Shown one piece after another: positions 22,561-34,843 of a DNA stretch of 64,000 nt. The notes under the pieces are model-generated. The model saw nothing but the letters and a program-made list of their open reading frames with translations. It made no database searches and was not told where the DNA came from. Source of the DNA: Mariannaea sp. PMI_226 (taxonomy: Eukaryota > Ascomycota > Sordariomycetes > Hypocreales > Nectriaceae); NCBI GenBank assembly GCA_024336345.1, contig JANFOG010000015.1:868001-932000 (forward strand), read 5' to 3'. The position numbers were made by a program, and so were the translations under genes. How positions within the stretch are numbered: the stretch's first letter is position 1; every line of letters starts with the position of its first letter.

Positions 22561-24380
22561 TTAAAGCTTAGCCATTGACGTGCTTTGGTCATTAATTGGG
22601 TCAGTATTGACTAGGCCAGTAAACCGAGAACATAAAACCTTAAGCTCAGAGATATGATTAATCATCCCACGAGGTGTCGTATCGTACTTTTCACACAAAT
22701 GAGCAGCCGCCGCGGTGGCGATAGCATGCTGTCCCCCATTTCCCATGAATTTAGTGTTCGACCCAGCGACGTGCGTAACACTGATATGCTTCCCCGCCAT
22801 CATAAGGTTAGAAATATTTTTCGAATACAGACAGCGGAAGGGAATATCATAAGGTTTTTTATCTCTTTCATCCCATTCCCAGTGCTTGAGCCGAAAATCG
22901 TACTTTGCATCTTCCTCTGCGGGGTAGTGAAGACAGAATGCCCCATCGTTTTGGACGACACCATCTAGGAATTGCTTATGAGTGCGAATATCGACCTCAC
23001 TAAGGACATAATCACCCTCATATCTGCGGAATTCTCCCTGGGCAGCGACGAAGGCGACCCATTCGAGCTTGAGATTTGCGTATTGGAGCTCTTGCTTGAC
23101 ATTCCAGAATGTCCCATAAATAGCTCTAAGGAGATAGTCGCGAACATGTTCGCCCGTTGTGTATGGGTCAAGTCGCTGACCATACTCCCAAAAATGAGTT
23201 AGCGGTAACTTCATACGTTGCCGTAGGGACGCCGAAGGATCTAGTTCCCCCATGAGAGGTGTTGCAGGACCAGGACCATTCTCAATTCCAGGCCTCACAA
23301 GCTGGCCTCCAAGGTTGGAGTAGTCTTTTGAAATCTCCCTTGCCCATGGAACATCGGGAAATGGAGTGGCGGAGTTTGCCATACTTGTCCGAAAGAAGAG
23401 TGTATGACCATGATGTATGTAGTCGTCGCCCTCAAGCGGCGCCAGACTTTCGCCATACTCGCTCTTGACTCTTGACCAAATAGGGTTTTTGCTCCTCATA
23501 AAATACCGAGTATGCATTTTCCTGAACAATCGATAAATGAGGTCGCCGACAAACGTATTTCTCTCCCGGTTCGGGCATCGCGAGCATCCAGAGAAATGAT
23601 AGTGGAGTCGCGGGTAATAGTGTCGTAAACGGTGTGCTCCAAAAGCACTGTGGCATTTGACTCAGCTCTCAGCAGGCTCTCTGCGTTTAGATCACCGTTT
23701 GAGTGTCGTTGAGATATCTCATCGATCAATGGCCCCGTCACACCACGTGGTCGTAGGCCAATTTCAACGCTTCCGTTGCCGCCGAGAACAGGCCGATTAT
23801 GGATAAGTGCAACACGGTTCCCAAGGCGCGCAGCGACAAGCGCCGCAGCGGATCCAACAATACCGCCGCCAACCACGATAACATCGAAGTTCCCCATATT
23901 GGTGGGAGCTTGGGGAAGTCCGCGCAGAGTCCGCCTCCAGGAGCGCGCTGCATCGGATCGAGGTGGTTCGCCTGTCCTGCTAAGAAAGATTGCGTCACAG
24001 CGCCCGCAGAAACCAGTAAGATCGTGTAATGCAAGCTTTGTCTTACTTCCGAGTGCAACAGCCGCTCCATATTCCCAAGACCAATCCTGATCATTTGCTC
24101 CGAACTGTGGTTCAAGCGTCTTTTCGTTAACCATTAGAGTGAACCTCCCAGGGTGATGGCCTGGAACCCAGTCTTTGGCGCGGACCCAAATGTGATACAA
24201 GCCTGGCAAAGTATCAATGACAGTCGTTGCATCTGCGACAGGGACTCCGTTTCCATGAGCAAGTAAATACGGTGAACCCATTTCCAGGTCGAATTGAGAA
24301 TCCATGACCCAACCACCATAGTCATCGAAAGCCTCGGCTTCAACTAAGATTTCAGTTGGGTCTTGCGGTAGAGAACACAT
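22561..24380 (-). pseudogene. FAD-dependent oxidoreductase (FAD_oxidored family), broken by a stop and a frameshift
   Basis: The two halves lie in different frames: 24380 to 23496 and about 23480 to 22561. Residues ~10-150 form an N-terminal domain with EAEAFDDYGGWVMDSQF and MGSPYLLAHG. The Rossmann FAD site follows (VIVVGGGIVGSAAALVAARLG) and then RPVLGGNGS. After FIDCSGKCILGIL an in-frame TGA occurs (23496-23498). GAKTLFGQES can still be read beyond it. The frame then shifts into SEYGESLAP, the normal next segment of this family (PF12831). A 7-bp tandem repeat (CTCTTGA twice, 23462-23475) sits at the shift. The rest is full-length, ending with MAGKHISVTH and MGNGGQHAIATAAA. A cryptic short intron could rescue it but would delete conserved residues. 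Confidence 0.7.
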
Positions 24381-25069
24381 CTTTGATTTTCGAGCTTCGT
24401 CGAAGCGTGGGCCGGACAGGCAAAATATAAATAGAGTTGATCGATGGTTTGCTAGAGGAAAATGAATTTCCTTTTCCAACTTCCAGATGTGGCGATTTAT
24501 AGGAACGCGACACTGAAGAAATAACGTGATATTCCGATGGCTATTTACCGAGGCCCTAGAGCGGCGTGATCGGCAAATGACCACGTACCGTCGGCAATAC
24601 TTGTGGAATAAAGCTCTCCAAGGCTGACTGTGGGAGCCAGGTCCTGAGCTGCCGTTGGTGTGGATTCACATCGAATGGCGGAACTGCTTCAGCGTCAAGT
24701 CAACGGGGGTTTAGATTGACCAACGGGGACGGTCGAAATACATTCACGAAAGCTATCGCCGGGGTAATCAGGGGCCACAGCAACAATGTGCAACCTGCAC
24801 TGTATGACAACTTCTCCAGCGAAGGCGATACCCTAAGTGGGCTATGCATGATATAGAATTATGGATGTTACAGCTATGTTTCCACTGCCATACCCGACAC
24901 CCAGAATTCGTGCTGTTATAATCCTCATCAGCAGTAAAGGATTACAATTTGTCCCACGACTGTCTTTAGAGCAGGTTTCCTATTTAGGACCTCTTCGAAC
25001 TTCCCTGACCGCACGCAACTTTCACTTGAACGCAAGATACGTTTAGCACTACTACGACTGTTCACCAAA
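24381..25069. promoter_or_regulatory. Divergent intergenic region
   Basis: About 690 bp between the broken FAD oxidoreductase and the MDR gene. The minus-strand frame is open upstream of the chosen ATG but its translation does not match the family, so it is treated as leader. No sites were identified. Confidence 0.4.
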
Positions 25070-26163
25070 ATGTCTTCATATAAACAAATCATCTACACTA
25101 CCGCTCCCACAGCCGGCATCGACCCCTCTCTCACCTCTGGCACCTTTCGCATGACATTCCTCCCCAAACCCACGAATGTGCCAGCCGACAAAGTCCTGGT
25201 GCGCACGCATTACCTCTCCCTCGATCCAGCCATGCGTCAATGGCTGACCGGGAAACGCTCCTACATCGCCCCCGTTGAAATCGGCGCTGTCATGCGAGGA
25301 CAGAGTATTGCACAAATTATCTCGGTCGGTTCTAATCTCACCTCCAGGTTCCAGACTGGCGACTGGGTAATCGCATACTCAGGCTGGGCCGAGTACGCCA
25401 TTCTTGGCCTCAAGGAAGTCAAAAAAGTCATCGTGCCCCACGGCGGTAGTCCAAGAGACGCCATGTCGGTGCTGGGTATAACCGGTTTGACGGCGTATTT
25501 TGGTATGATGGAAGTTGGTAAGCCTAAGGCCGGAGAGACAGTTGTTGTATCTGGGGCTGCGGGCGCGACGGGGAGTATTGCGGGACAAATTGCGAAGATA
25601 CACGGCGCGAAGAGGGTGGTTGGTCTTGCAGGGAGTAAAGAGAAGTGCGAGTTTCTAGTCAAAGAGCTTGCGTTTGATGTGGCCATTAACTATAAAGACG
25701 CAGATTGGAGAAAGCAGTTGGAAGAGGCAACACCCGAGTATATTGATGTCTTTTTTGATAACACCGGTGGTGAGATTCTGGAGGCTTGTCTCGCTAGAGC
25801 AGCAAAGGATGCTCGCTTTGCCATTTGTGGAGCCATCAGTCAATATAACTCGGCGAAGCCGCATGGTCCGGCTAGTTTTATGACTGTTATTGTGAGTTCT
25901 TCCCAGGAAAAAGGTTGGTTGTAACCTTTCCATGCTAATAAGTACAGTTCCAACGAGTTACCCTAAAGGGGTTCATCTTTTTCGATTATGCCGAGAAATA
26001 CTCTGTTGCCCTGCAGGATCTGGGATCTTGGTTGGCGCAGGGTAAGCTCAAGCGTAGAGAGCATATTGTTAAAGGGGGAATTGACGTTGCGCCTCAGGCG
26101 CTGGTCGACCTGTACAAGGGACTGTCCATTGGACATGTCACACATCACGATTACTTTGCATAG
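25070..26163 (+). CDS. NADP-dependent MDR oxidoreductase (PTGR/leukotriene B4 12-hydroxydehydrogenase-like)
   Basis: Two exons: 25070-25891 and 25948-26163 (56-bp intron), giving 345 residues. The N-terminal GroES-like part has KVLVRTHYLSLDPAMR and MRGQSIAQI. The cofactor part has VVVSGAAGATGSIAGQIAK (AxxGxxG) and then GSKEKCEFL. VFFDNTGGEILEA and the spliced FFDYAEKY and LKRREHIVKGG match the zinc-less MDR group that reduces alkenals, alkenones or prostaglandin-like double bonds with NADPH. No zinc-binding Cys/His set is present, as expected for this group. A cytosolic detoxification or alkenal-reductase role is inferred from the family. Confidence 0.92.
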
Positions 26164-27516
26164 CTGAGCACGATCGGGCATTACAAGTTATCAATTGCGC
26201 GCTGCTGTGTAGGTGAAGCTCAGACATTGTCTATCGCAACATGCACATATGTGCTTCAAGGTACTTACTATTCAAGGCTTACATACTTTTTTACCACTAT
26301 ATTGTAAATGCTACTACAAACCCCGTAGATAAACTGTGAGAACATACATCCTGTATGATCAATTATTACTCATTAAAATCAACAATTACAGGGGATCCGT
26401 ATCTGCACCAACCATGGAGCTCATAGGGGTACCGTGCAACTTTAATGTGGCTATGTTTAGTTATGCCTAGAGCCCAGTAGAACTATGGCCCCTTAGAAGG
26501 TTATAATAATTACTTTTACTTACTAGCAAACCTAATCTACTCAATGTTGCGCAGTTACCCTAGTAATTGGCCTAATCGCTCATACAGTATTAATTTAACC
26601 CTATCCTAACTCTAACCCGAAGCTGAGTATGCTCAAGAACTGCTGTAGGTCCTTTCTTGGGGAGCATGGATTCTCGGCTTAGGAATACGCCAAGATGGCT
26701 GATAGTCTGCCGGATTCCCACTTTCACTGGACTTCTTGTTCGAATGGCGCAACAACCATGGCTGCAGTTGACGAGCTAGTTAGACCTGAGCCCACGCCAA
26801 GTATGTTAGATATCAAGAAATTTCCGCGGAAGAGAATCAGAGGCTCGCAACTGTACTGTCTCGTATTCTTTGGCGCACTCTGTACCTATGTAAGTCACTA
26901 ATTACAGTTCACATGAGAACATGGTTCGTGTATGTGCTTCATCAGGGGCTTCCTCGTTTGACAGAAACCAGGACCAGTTCCCGGTCCCATGCGGACTCCC
27001 ACTGGGCGTGTTGTCGGCATCTGACCATTGATTGACCATTTGGACGGATTTTAGCGCGGCAATGCTGTTTCGCATGCGCCTATTGTTGCTTGGATCTTCA
27101 TGACATGTTTGTGAGTGGGGCTATAACCTAACGGGAAAATGGCGTGCTTAGCCATGCCCACTACCCCGGATTATCGACGGCTGATTTCCCGAGCACTATG
27201 CGACGCTAAGGCATTACCTGGACGGAAAATGCCAGGCCAGTATCCATCGATTTCCCGAAGCTACTGAACTTGTCTACTCCACTCTTCAGAAGCACCCCGG
27301 CTACGTGGAACCAGGATAATACGAAACTTTCGAGAGACTATTAATGTGTGTGGACGATCCTGCTCCTTCTTGTCTTCGGGGCACCTTGACTTCTTGAAAA
27401 TACATACCTTGCTGCTGACATTGGGCCACGAGACCCCAATCCTGCTTACGAGCCTCAACTTTTCCTCCGTCATTTCTGAATCCTTGCCTTCTTCAACCGT
27501 GGAGGGGGACGGAGCA
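26164..27516. other. Intergenic region with a possible transporter remnant
   Basis: About 1.35 kb. An ORF at 26695-26901 ends in a hydrophobic segment (LYCLVFFGALCTY) followed by a donor-like GTAAGT, which resembles the truncated N-terminus of an MFS transporter. Nothing downstream continues it. The right part precedes the hydrolase start. Confidence 0.3.
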
Positions 27517-28830
27517 ATGATTTTCGAAGCTTTTGTAACTTTACTTACTGCCACCCGAACCACCGAGTTTGTTGCTCGAGTGACGGGCGTTCGCACTTTC
27601 CTTCCCCTTCTCTCTACAAAACGCTTTGGCACCGTCGGGGGGATTGATGAGCCAGTTCTCATCCGGCAAATGGACGCATGTAAATCGTTCAAGGACGCTG
27701 AGTGGACGAAATATTGGATTGCATTTGCTAATGAGCAACTTCAACTTCTCGATAATGAGCTCGAAACCGCCAACCTAGAGCCCAGCCGAGCTTGGTTTGA
27801 CAGGAAGTCACAACCTTCTCCTGCCACAACAGCTTTCCTGAGCCGAGGAGCTGCAGCTATGACACAAACATCTCTCGGAACTTCCATCAATCCGGATAGC
27901 CTCCCTCCGCACATTCCAAGAGAGAACAAGAGCAGCTGTGTGGCATTGAGCGCTCTACTAAAAGCTGTTGCATACTGTTTCGTTGCAGCTTGGCCTGGTC
28001 GAACTCCAGCCCGGAAAAAGGCATATCACATGTGTGAGAGGCTTTTCGATGTTTTACTAGATGTCGTCGCGCCAACCCTTAACCTAACAGTGGAGCGGCA
28101 CATAGTCAACACAAATGGCGAGGAAGTTAAAGTATACGCTTTATTACCAAATGCAAGTTTGGGAAGCGATGAGATCACATTGCCTGGTATTCTTGTCACA
28201 AATGGACTCGAAGGGACCAATGTCGAAAGTATGGCGACTGTATTGCGCACGAAAGCCATAGTTTCGGGCGTCTGGTTCTTCATGGAAATGCCCGGCACAT
28301 ACGCTTACAAGGAGCCAATGAGTGAGGCTTCATCTCAGCAAGTATACCGTGATGTTTTAAGCTTTATAGCTTCACATAAATCGGTCGACGAATCGCGCCT
28401 CGGAATGTTTGGTATTAGCTTTGGCGGAAACTGCACGACTCGGATGGCCATAGCGGACAAGCGGCTCAAGGCAGTAGTCATTAATGGAGCACCCTTGGCT
28501 CGATCATTGAGACCTTCGGCATCATTTGGAATGCCTGAAGTAATCGTTCAAACACTGTCTCATGTCTTCGGAGCGAAAACGTTGCTTGGTCTCAAGAGCA
28601 GTCTCCACGCCCTTACTCCCTCACGTGCCGACATTGAGCGGATTCAATGCCCTGTACTAGCGATCAATGGTGAGTGCGATACTTTGATCTCAACTGAAGA
28701 CACGATTGATCTTGCTGCTTGGGTTCCCAACTCCAAGCTCTGTTTATACCCAAATGACGACCACTGTGCGATGGAACATATTGGCGAATGGTTGGAGCTT
28801 GGATCGCAATGGTTAGAAGAGCATTTGTAG
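27517..28830 (+). CDS. Alpha/beta hydrolase, Ayg1/FUS2-like
   Basis: The start is placed at the first ATG in a frame that is open back to 27346 (GTG), giving 437 residues. The N-terminal half is helical (DAEWTKYWIAFANEQLQLLD) and is followed by an alpha/beta-hydrolase core. The nucleophile elbow is GISFGG, the catalytic Asp is in NGECDTLIS and the His in NDDHCAMEH. The long helical N-terminus, the W-x-x-YW segment and the core order resemble fungal polyketide-chain-shortening or lactonase-like hydrolases (Ayg1, FUS2). No polyketide synthase is in the window, so a pigment or toxin role is not supported. A C-C or ester hydrolase is the safest call. Confidence 0.78.
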   Translation: MIFEAFVTLLTATRTTEFVARVTGVRTFLPLLSTKRFGTVGGIDEPVLIRQMDACKSFKDAEWTKYWIAFANEQLQLLDNELETANLEPSRAWFDRKSQPSPATTAFLSRGAAAMTQTSLGTSINPDSLPPHIPRENKSSCVALSALLKAVAYCFVAAWPGRTPARKKAYHMCERLFDVLLDVVAPTLNLTVERHIVNTNGEEVKVYALLPNASLGSDEITLPGILVTNGLEGTNVESMATVLRTKAIVSGVWFFMEMPGTYAYKEPMSEASSQQVYRDVLSFIASHKSVDESRLGMFGISFGGNCTTRMAIADKRLKAVVINGAPLARSLRPSASFGMPEVIVQTLSHVFGAKTLLGLKSSLHALTPSRADIERIQCPVLAINGECDTLISTEDTIDLAAWVPNSKLCLYPNDDHCAMEHIGEWLELGSQWLEEHL

Positions 28831-30586
28831 CAAGTATACAATACCTCGTCATGTGCGTGCTTCTCCGTTTAGTGGTAACCAATTCCATGTTGTACCATTC
28901 TTCTTTTGGTAGGGTAAAAGTTGACCTTTTCTTTCTTGAACACAGATTGAGCAAACGCTGCATTTGCGCGCGAGCTTAACACATGTAAGCTGCCTAGTTC
29001 TAGGCTAGTATGGGCTTCACCAAGGCATGAAAACGAACTCGATTGCGGCTAGAAGGCCGATATGTGTCAAAGTCAATCAATATTTGGAGATTTACGCCAG
29101 CAGAAATAAACTCTGTGGATGGAACCAGTACTTATGCTTGCTTTTTTGTTTACAATCGATGTCACATCTCAATCTACTACATAGCTCGAACTAAATATGA
29201 AATTAGATCCTGGCTTCCTATATAGTACGTATAGCTGAGAGGCATCTACATTACAGTAGCTGGCTTCCTTGGTCCTTTTCGTAGTGTTAAACTCCTTGGT
29301 CTACTTATGGCCACTGACAGGTTTGAAGTTCAATAGGCCCACAATTAATTTTCCCTCTGGACATGGATAGATTGAGCTTTCCGACCTAGCCCACAATGAA
29401 AAGTGATAGAAATACAAGACACTGTAGCGAAGCTAAAATCAGACTGTATAAGCAGAAACTGAATAACAGGCCCTTATGAAATTCAAAGCCAGAAGAGGCG
29501 ATTTTCAGATTTCAGAACGCATACGTGCCACATTATTATAGGTGTTGTATTGAACATTGATCACTAGGCGTAATAAATGAATCAATTGCTGCCGCCTGAT
29601 GAGATTTTCTGTCGTTGTCATCTGTCGAAGTAAGACTTTAATTGACAATGCCCTCTCACTAGAACGCAGGCAGCTCCAATAGTTTCCTTTCCTTCTTCTC
29701 CACAGCAATACTGCCAGATCATGACCTTCGTTAGGCGGGGGGTGCTGACTACGGACAAGGAGGAAGGGGGCAAGATGGTAAGGCGACCACCTGTCCATCA
29801 CATCAGAAGGCCAGAGGAGAGTGTTAATTTGCAGAAAATAACCTTACTGTCTCTGAGCTCTTATCGTTAGGTAGCTAGCAGAGAGCGATGGTTCTGATGT
29901 GCTTGGTATCTTTTTTCCCCAGTTAGCGAATCCGAGTCATAAAGTTCTGTCTGATAAATCGTTGACTTCTACTGGATGCAATACCTTCCTTCTAATGGCG
30001 TACATGGGTCTGTCGTCAGAGGAAGCTAATATTGACAATTGCGGTCCCAAGTATAAAGATGCTACAAATTTGGTGGGATTGTTGGGATTGTAATATCGGT
30101 CCTCTATGGTCGGAAGTCAATGCTTAAACCATATTCATCTGTTACTGTTCTTCTCTCAAGAGCCTTGTCACGTGAGGTTCTCTATGGGTCTAATGCAAGT
30201 GTTGCAAGGGCATTAGCACCCCGAAATGCTAACAGCTACCAGGATACGACGTATGACGGTCCAATTAGGACGGTATCATACTTAGATGAACTTTACGGTT
30301 AACTATCAAGATGCACAGGACCGTCTATTTGGTTGATCTTCGGGTTTTTTTCCATTGCCAAACTCCATGGGTGGTGCCTGCTGTCCCAATAAATAAGGTT
30401 TCAGCACTCGCCTCACTTTACGACCTAAACCTAGGCCTAGGCATGATACGCCACAGTGCCTCAAACTGGTTCAACCTCGGGGTTTTTCTTTGCCGAGCTC
30501 CGCAGGTGGTGTTGCTCATAAATAGGACCCATCGTGCCTGGACACTCTATTGTTTATCCTAGATATGCATGTCTTTGAGCATTTAT
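28831..30586. other. Intergenic region, no gene seen
   Basis: About 1.75 kb between the hydrolase and the Zn2Cys6 gene on the same strand. Only short ORFs without recognisable features are present. Confidence 0.4.
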
Positions 30587-32901
30587 ATGCAGCCAGCTCC
30601 ACCATTCGCAGAAATGCATACAACACTTGGTGCTGGTCGACCCTCGACGGCATGCAAACACTGTAGGGCCCAGAAGGTACTCTGCTTCGCCTGACTATTT
30701 ACCCTGCTAATTTAGCTGGCAGCTTTGGTCTATATAAAGCTAACAATTTCAAGGTTCGTTGCTCCGGGGATGCACCCAGCTGCAAACGATGCCTGAGGCT
30801 GCATCGCCATTGCGTGTATCAAGACATTCCAGCATTCCGCGCAAATGCTGGACTTTCAAGAAACGCCCCGCACCAGCAGATTGAATCAAGCCAAGTCAAA
30901 GAAAGCCGACATTCCCCACCATTACCCGACAATCATGATATTCGGAGTTCAGGCACGAAACTTGGGATACCTTCTCAATTGGTTCTAGGCCTTGTTGACA
31001 CATTTTTCATGCATGCTTACAACGCGCATCTCTTATTTCACAAGGAAACATTTTTACAAGACCAGGCAGTCGGGAAAATTCGACAACACGTGCTCTTGAG
31101 CCTCTGCGCTTTTGCGGCGATGTATGCCGCCCTTTTTGTCTGCACTTCTCGAACACAATAACTTATATTGATTAGCTTCCACCTCGACTCGAACGGGCAC
31201 AATTCACTAAATCAGCATGGATTCGCTACGGAGTGGGCAGAAAGAGCAGGAAGACTCGTCCTTAGCGAAGTTGAGACACCGAATGAAGATAACATTGTCA
31301 GTTTTCTTATACTTGCGCTTTTCTGGTACAGCAGAGGCAACTGGAGGAGGTCTCATATTCATAAAGGTATGCATCGAGCCCGCCGGCCTTCAATATATCG
31401 CTTTGCTGAGGTTATGATATAGGCAATGCAATGCAAACCGCCCATATTCTCAAGCTCGCTAACAAGACTGATAATGGCATATCTCCATTAAAAGCTGAAG
31501 TATCACGTCGACGCTTTTGGGCGTGTTACCTCTTGAACTGCCACACCTCAGAATCGATATTTGCAATCGATCCACCCAGGGTAATTGCAAACGTGCCACT
31601 TCCTTGGAGCGAGACGGATTTCTCTGCTGGTGCATCAGTCCAATCACTGGAGCTCATGGACTCTACACCAAGTGGCACTAGCATATACGCTGAGCTGGTG
31701 AGGGCTCTGTCTTTTTGGTAAGTATCAAACCAACGCGTGATTTCACGAATCAATTCTGCTAAACCTCACCGCAGGTCTGCCACATATAACCTTATCAAGT
31801 CTCCGGATATGACCTCTGAGACTTGCTTGAATGAACTTTATCATTTAGACACTAAACTTTCGAAGTGGTGGTCAAATTTGCCTGAAATCTTTCACCTAAC
31901 CTCGTCTAGCCTTCCTCAAGCCCACCATCAAGACTTACCTAAGCTCGTACTAATTCAAGTCTTGTACTTGCAATCTCTGTGTGCATTACACTCATCGATT
32001 GTGCCTCTCTACTCTTGGGGTGAGGAACGGAAGCTACCAGGGCTTGCACTGCAGCTCTCCGCGCAGATCGCATTTGACAATGCTTGTGCGGTTTCTGAAC
32101 TTTTCCGGAATCTTCTCGAACGCTCAAAAGACACCAGCAACTTCACTAGTTTTTTAGGTTACGCTGCTTATTGTGGTTGTGCTATCCAAATTCCATTCAT
32201 GTGGTGCTCGAACATTAGCGTAAAGGAGAAAGCCACCAAGAATGTCCAGGTCAATCTCCAAATCATCCGCTCCATTGGTCAGAATTGGAAATTTGTGTCG
32301 CTACTGGTATTGCCGAAATCACTTACAAGTAATATAATATGTACTAAGTTGTACCATTAGGGAAATTATGCGGAATACATCATGAAAATGCACGCGAACA
32401 ACCCCCTTTACCTTGACAACGAACCGAAGGGGCTTCTGCCCGACAAACTTAATGGGTTTCGAGTAGTAGCCTCACAAGCGAGAGCATCTATTTTAGGTCA
32501 TAATGCTGTGCTATGGAAAGAGGACGGTATCTCAGTTCAGGGTGATGAGGTAATGGACCTTGGGTTCGGAAGCGAGCAACCAGTTTTAGGACATGGGCCT
32601 AGAAGGCACTTGTTGGCGGATGTTGGCTGCAATGTTGAAACAGGTAGGGATTTGACTGGGGTCTTGTATCACTTCTAACATCTCTACAGTCCTTCATCAT
32701 GCCTCGCACGAGCCACTTGGAAGTAGAGTTTCCGGTCAACCTGCTCTGAATCTCAGAGACGCTGATATTTCGACACAGGAGGACTTTTTTCAGCCACTAT
32801 TGGGCGCCTCTGATCTATTTGAGTTGCTACCAGACTGTGATTTCCCTACTGGTAACATCATTGTGAATAATGAGTGGGAACTGCCTTCGATGGATCATTA
32901 G
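30587..32901 (+). CDS. Zn(II)2Cys6 transcription factor
   Basis: Seven exons were assembled: 30587-30676, 30754-31121, 31176-31366, 31423-31717, 31775-32306, 32361-32643 and 32690-32901. All introns are 46-77 bp with GT/AG, and the frame is kept through every junction, giving 656 residues. The first intron lies inside the DNA-binding domain. Spliced, the cluster is C-x2-C-x6-C-x6-C-x2-C-x6-C (CKHCRAQK/VRCSGD...CKRCLRLHRHC). The middle matches the fungal_trans domain (PF04082): RRFWACYLLNCHTSE, then WSATYNLIKS. It ends in an acidic tail typical of activators. Targets are unknown; neighbours include the Ayg1-like hydrolase and the cupin. Confidence 0.87.
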
Positions 32902-34843
32902 TGGACACATATTGGTCTTCTTCGTTCATACTCCTGGTAGAAATCCCCGCGAAGCGGCAGCTGAAGCTACAAACGGCGGAACATGGATGATAATACTTGA
33001 TCCCCCCATTGATTGAGGCTTGTTTGCGAGTTCTATATTAGTTTGAATGCCTTCTTCAGCCTCTCCTTTCATACTTCACGTGGTTAGCCAGGTATTGAGT
33101 AGTTGGCTCTGTACTAGTCTTCGTATGGCTGGTGCTAATATTACCTATCGTGACCAAAGGCTGGGGTGCTGTATACAGTTTAGAGCCCGATTTCATGCAT
33201 CGAGGCCCATGAGTCATTGCCATCCAAGCTTGCTACACCTTTTCTTATCTTGCTTTGCAAGAGCTTTTTGTAGTCTGTCATTTCTCGGCAGCTCAAGCGG
33301 CGTGTGCGATGTGTGACACAAGGTATTTTTGAGCGTCAAGGGGCAATTTCGTGTATTCAGTAGGCTTTTGCGCTACCCATTTTCAAGTCGTTCGTAGCCA
33401 GTGTAAACAGTGTATAATGCACATGTCAGTGCGCATTTGGGTATTGCACAAATCTTTGTTAGGTATAAGGTACACGGGGATTAGCTGAACAGGCTCCTTC
33501 TCAGAAGTAGCGCCAATGTCACATAGAAAGCTGACAGATTTGTCATTCAGCGTAATCAGTTGCCTCAGGGAGACATATCGTTGGCCCTAGATTATAGGCC
33601 CGGCAGGTGATGGGCAACTGATATGCGGCGACCCGTATGCCGACTCCCGCGAAAATGGGAGCCGCCCTCTGAGACGAACCAGGAAATTCATTTACTTTAA
33701 TTTGCAGCTTTCATCTTATCAGCCGAAGTTCCTTAAGAAACTGGGTTAGTATCTTAAGTGATAACAGGCCATTTTTTTTAAAAAAAAAAAAAAAATATCC
33801 CGAATGATTGATCAGGCGATCTGAGACATACAAAGTCATCAGATGTACAAGGCTCGTTCAATATCAAGACATTCATCAAACAATCTCACCATCAAATTAC
33901 TGTGGGAGGTGCTGATTTCATCCTCATTGCGACCATTAGCAACGGTACTTCTCCATAAGGTTTAACCCATTTGGACGGTTGACCTGGGTATAAAAGAAGG
34001 ATTTCAATGTTGTTTAATCTTCTTGCATCATAAACGAGTATTGGGCATGAGTGACGAGGGAAATGGTCATCGCGTAAAGCATCCTCTGTTCGTAAATTGC
34101 AAGAGATTCAAAGATACACTACCCGTCAGCATGCGCTAACGAACAAGCTATTTGCTCTTTATGCGGCTGATGGCTCATTGTAGGGTGAATCCGTGCCACC
34201 GATGAACTGGTGAACTTATCGCAATCGGGGCATCGTGCGGCGAGAAGATGTTGATGTAATTTATCTGCTTGTCTCAAATAGCCAAGGACAGCGAAATACC
34301 ACATGATATATAGAAAAAAAACCCAGAGATGACTCCATAGGTGAAGATGTGATTCAGTGCCAGGCTTTTGTGAGTAGCTGTGAGTAGTGGCAGGGAGTTG
34401 TTGATAGAAAGACCTTCGAGGGAATGGTACTAGTGCATAAGAGTGTGTACGAAATGCCAGGATAGTGATTATTAGATTTCAGCTGGCATTACAAAACCGA
34501 CATTTCAAAATAGCGAACAAGCTAATAATATGTCTTTACAAAATTCCATTTATGGTATGAATTAAGGTCCTGGTTAGACTCTGAAACCCATGAGCGCATC
34601 TCTGAACATTACGTTTCAGCTGGATCGTCATGGTGGCCAGGTATCAAGTGCTGGCCTTTCTTTCACTTCGATCAAATGTGGAACGGACGCTTTTATCTGT
34701 CGATATTTGGTCTAAGCACAACATATACTACTTGTATTTTCTTCTAGTTTATTGTCGCCACCGGCACATCTGTGCATTGATTGTAGCTCTTAAATACAGA
34801 TCATTAATCGCTAACTGCATAAGCTGGAACACACTACCTCGAC
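32902..34843. other. Intergenic region, no gene seen
   Basis: About 1.9 kb between convergent genes. A T-run followed by about 16 A residues occurs near 33773-33796. No credible ORF was found. Confidence 0.4.

Noticed and set aside
24381..24584. N-terminal extension of the broken FAD oxidoreductase
   Set aside because: The frame is open, but its text is basic and unlike the family; the ATG at 24380 directly precedes the conserved domain.
27346..27516. Extended N-terminus of the Ayg1-like hydrolase
   Set aside because: The open frame begins with GTG rather than ATG; the first in-frame ATG is at 27517.
33773..33796. Poly-A run as a LINE or processed-gene tail
   Set aside because: No reverse-transcriptase or gene-like sequence precedes it and no target-site duplication was seen.
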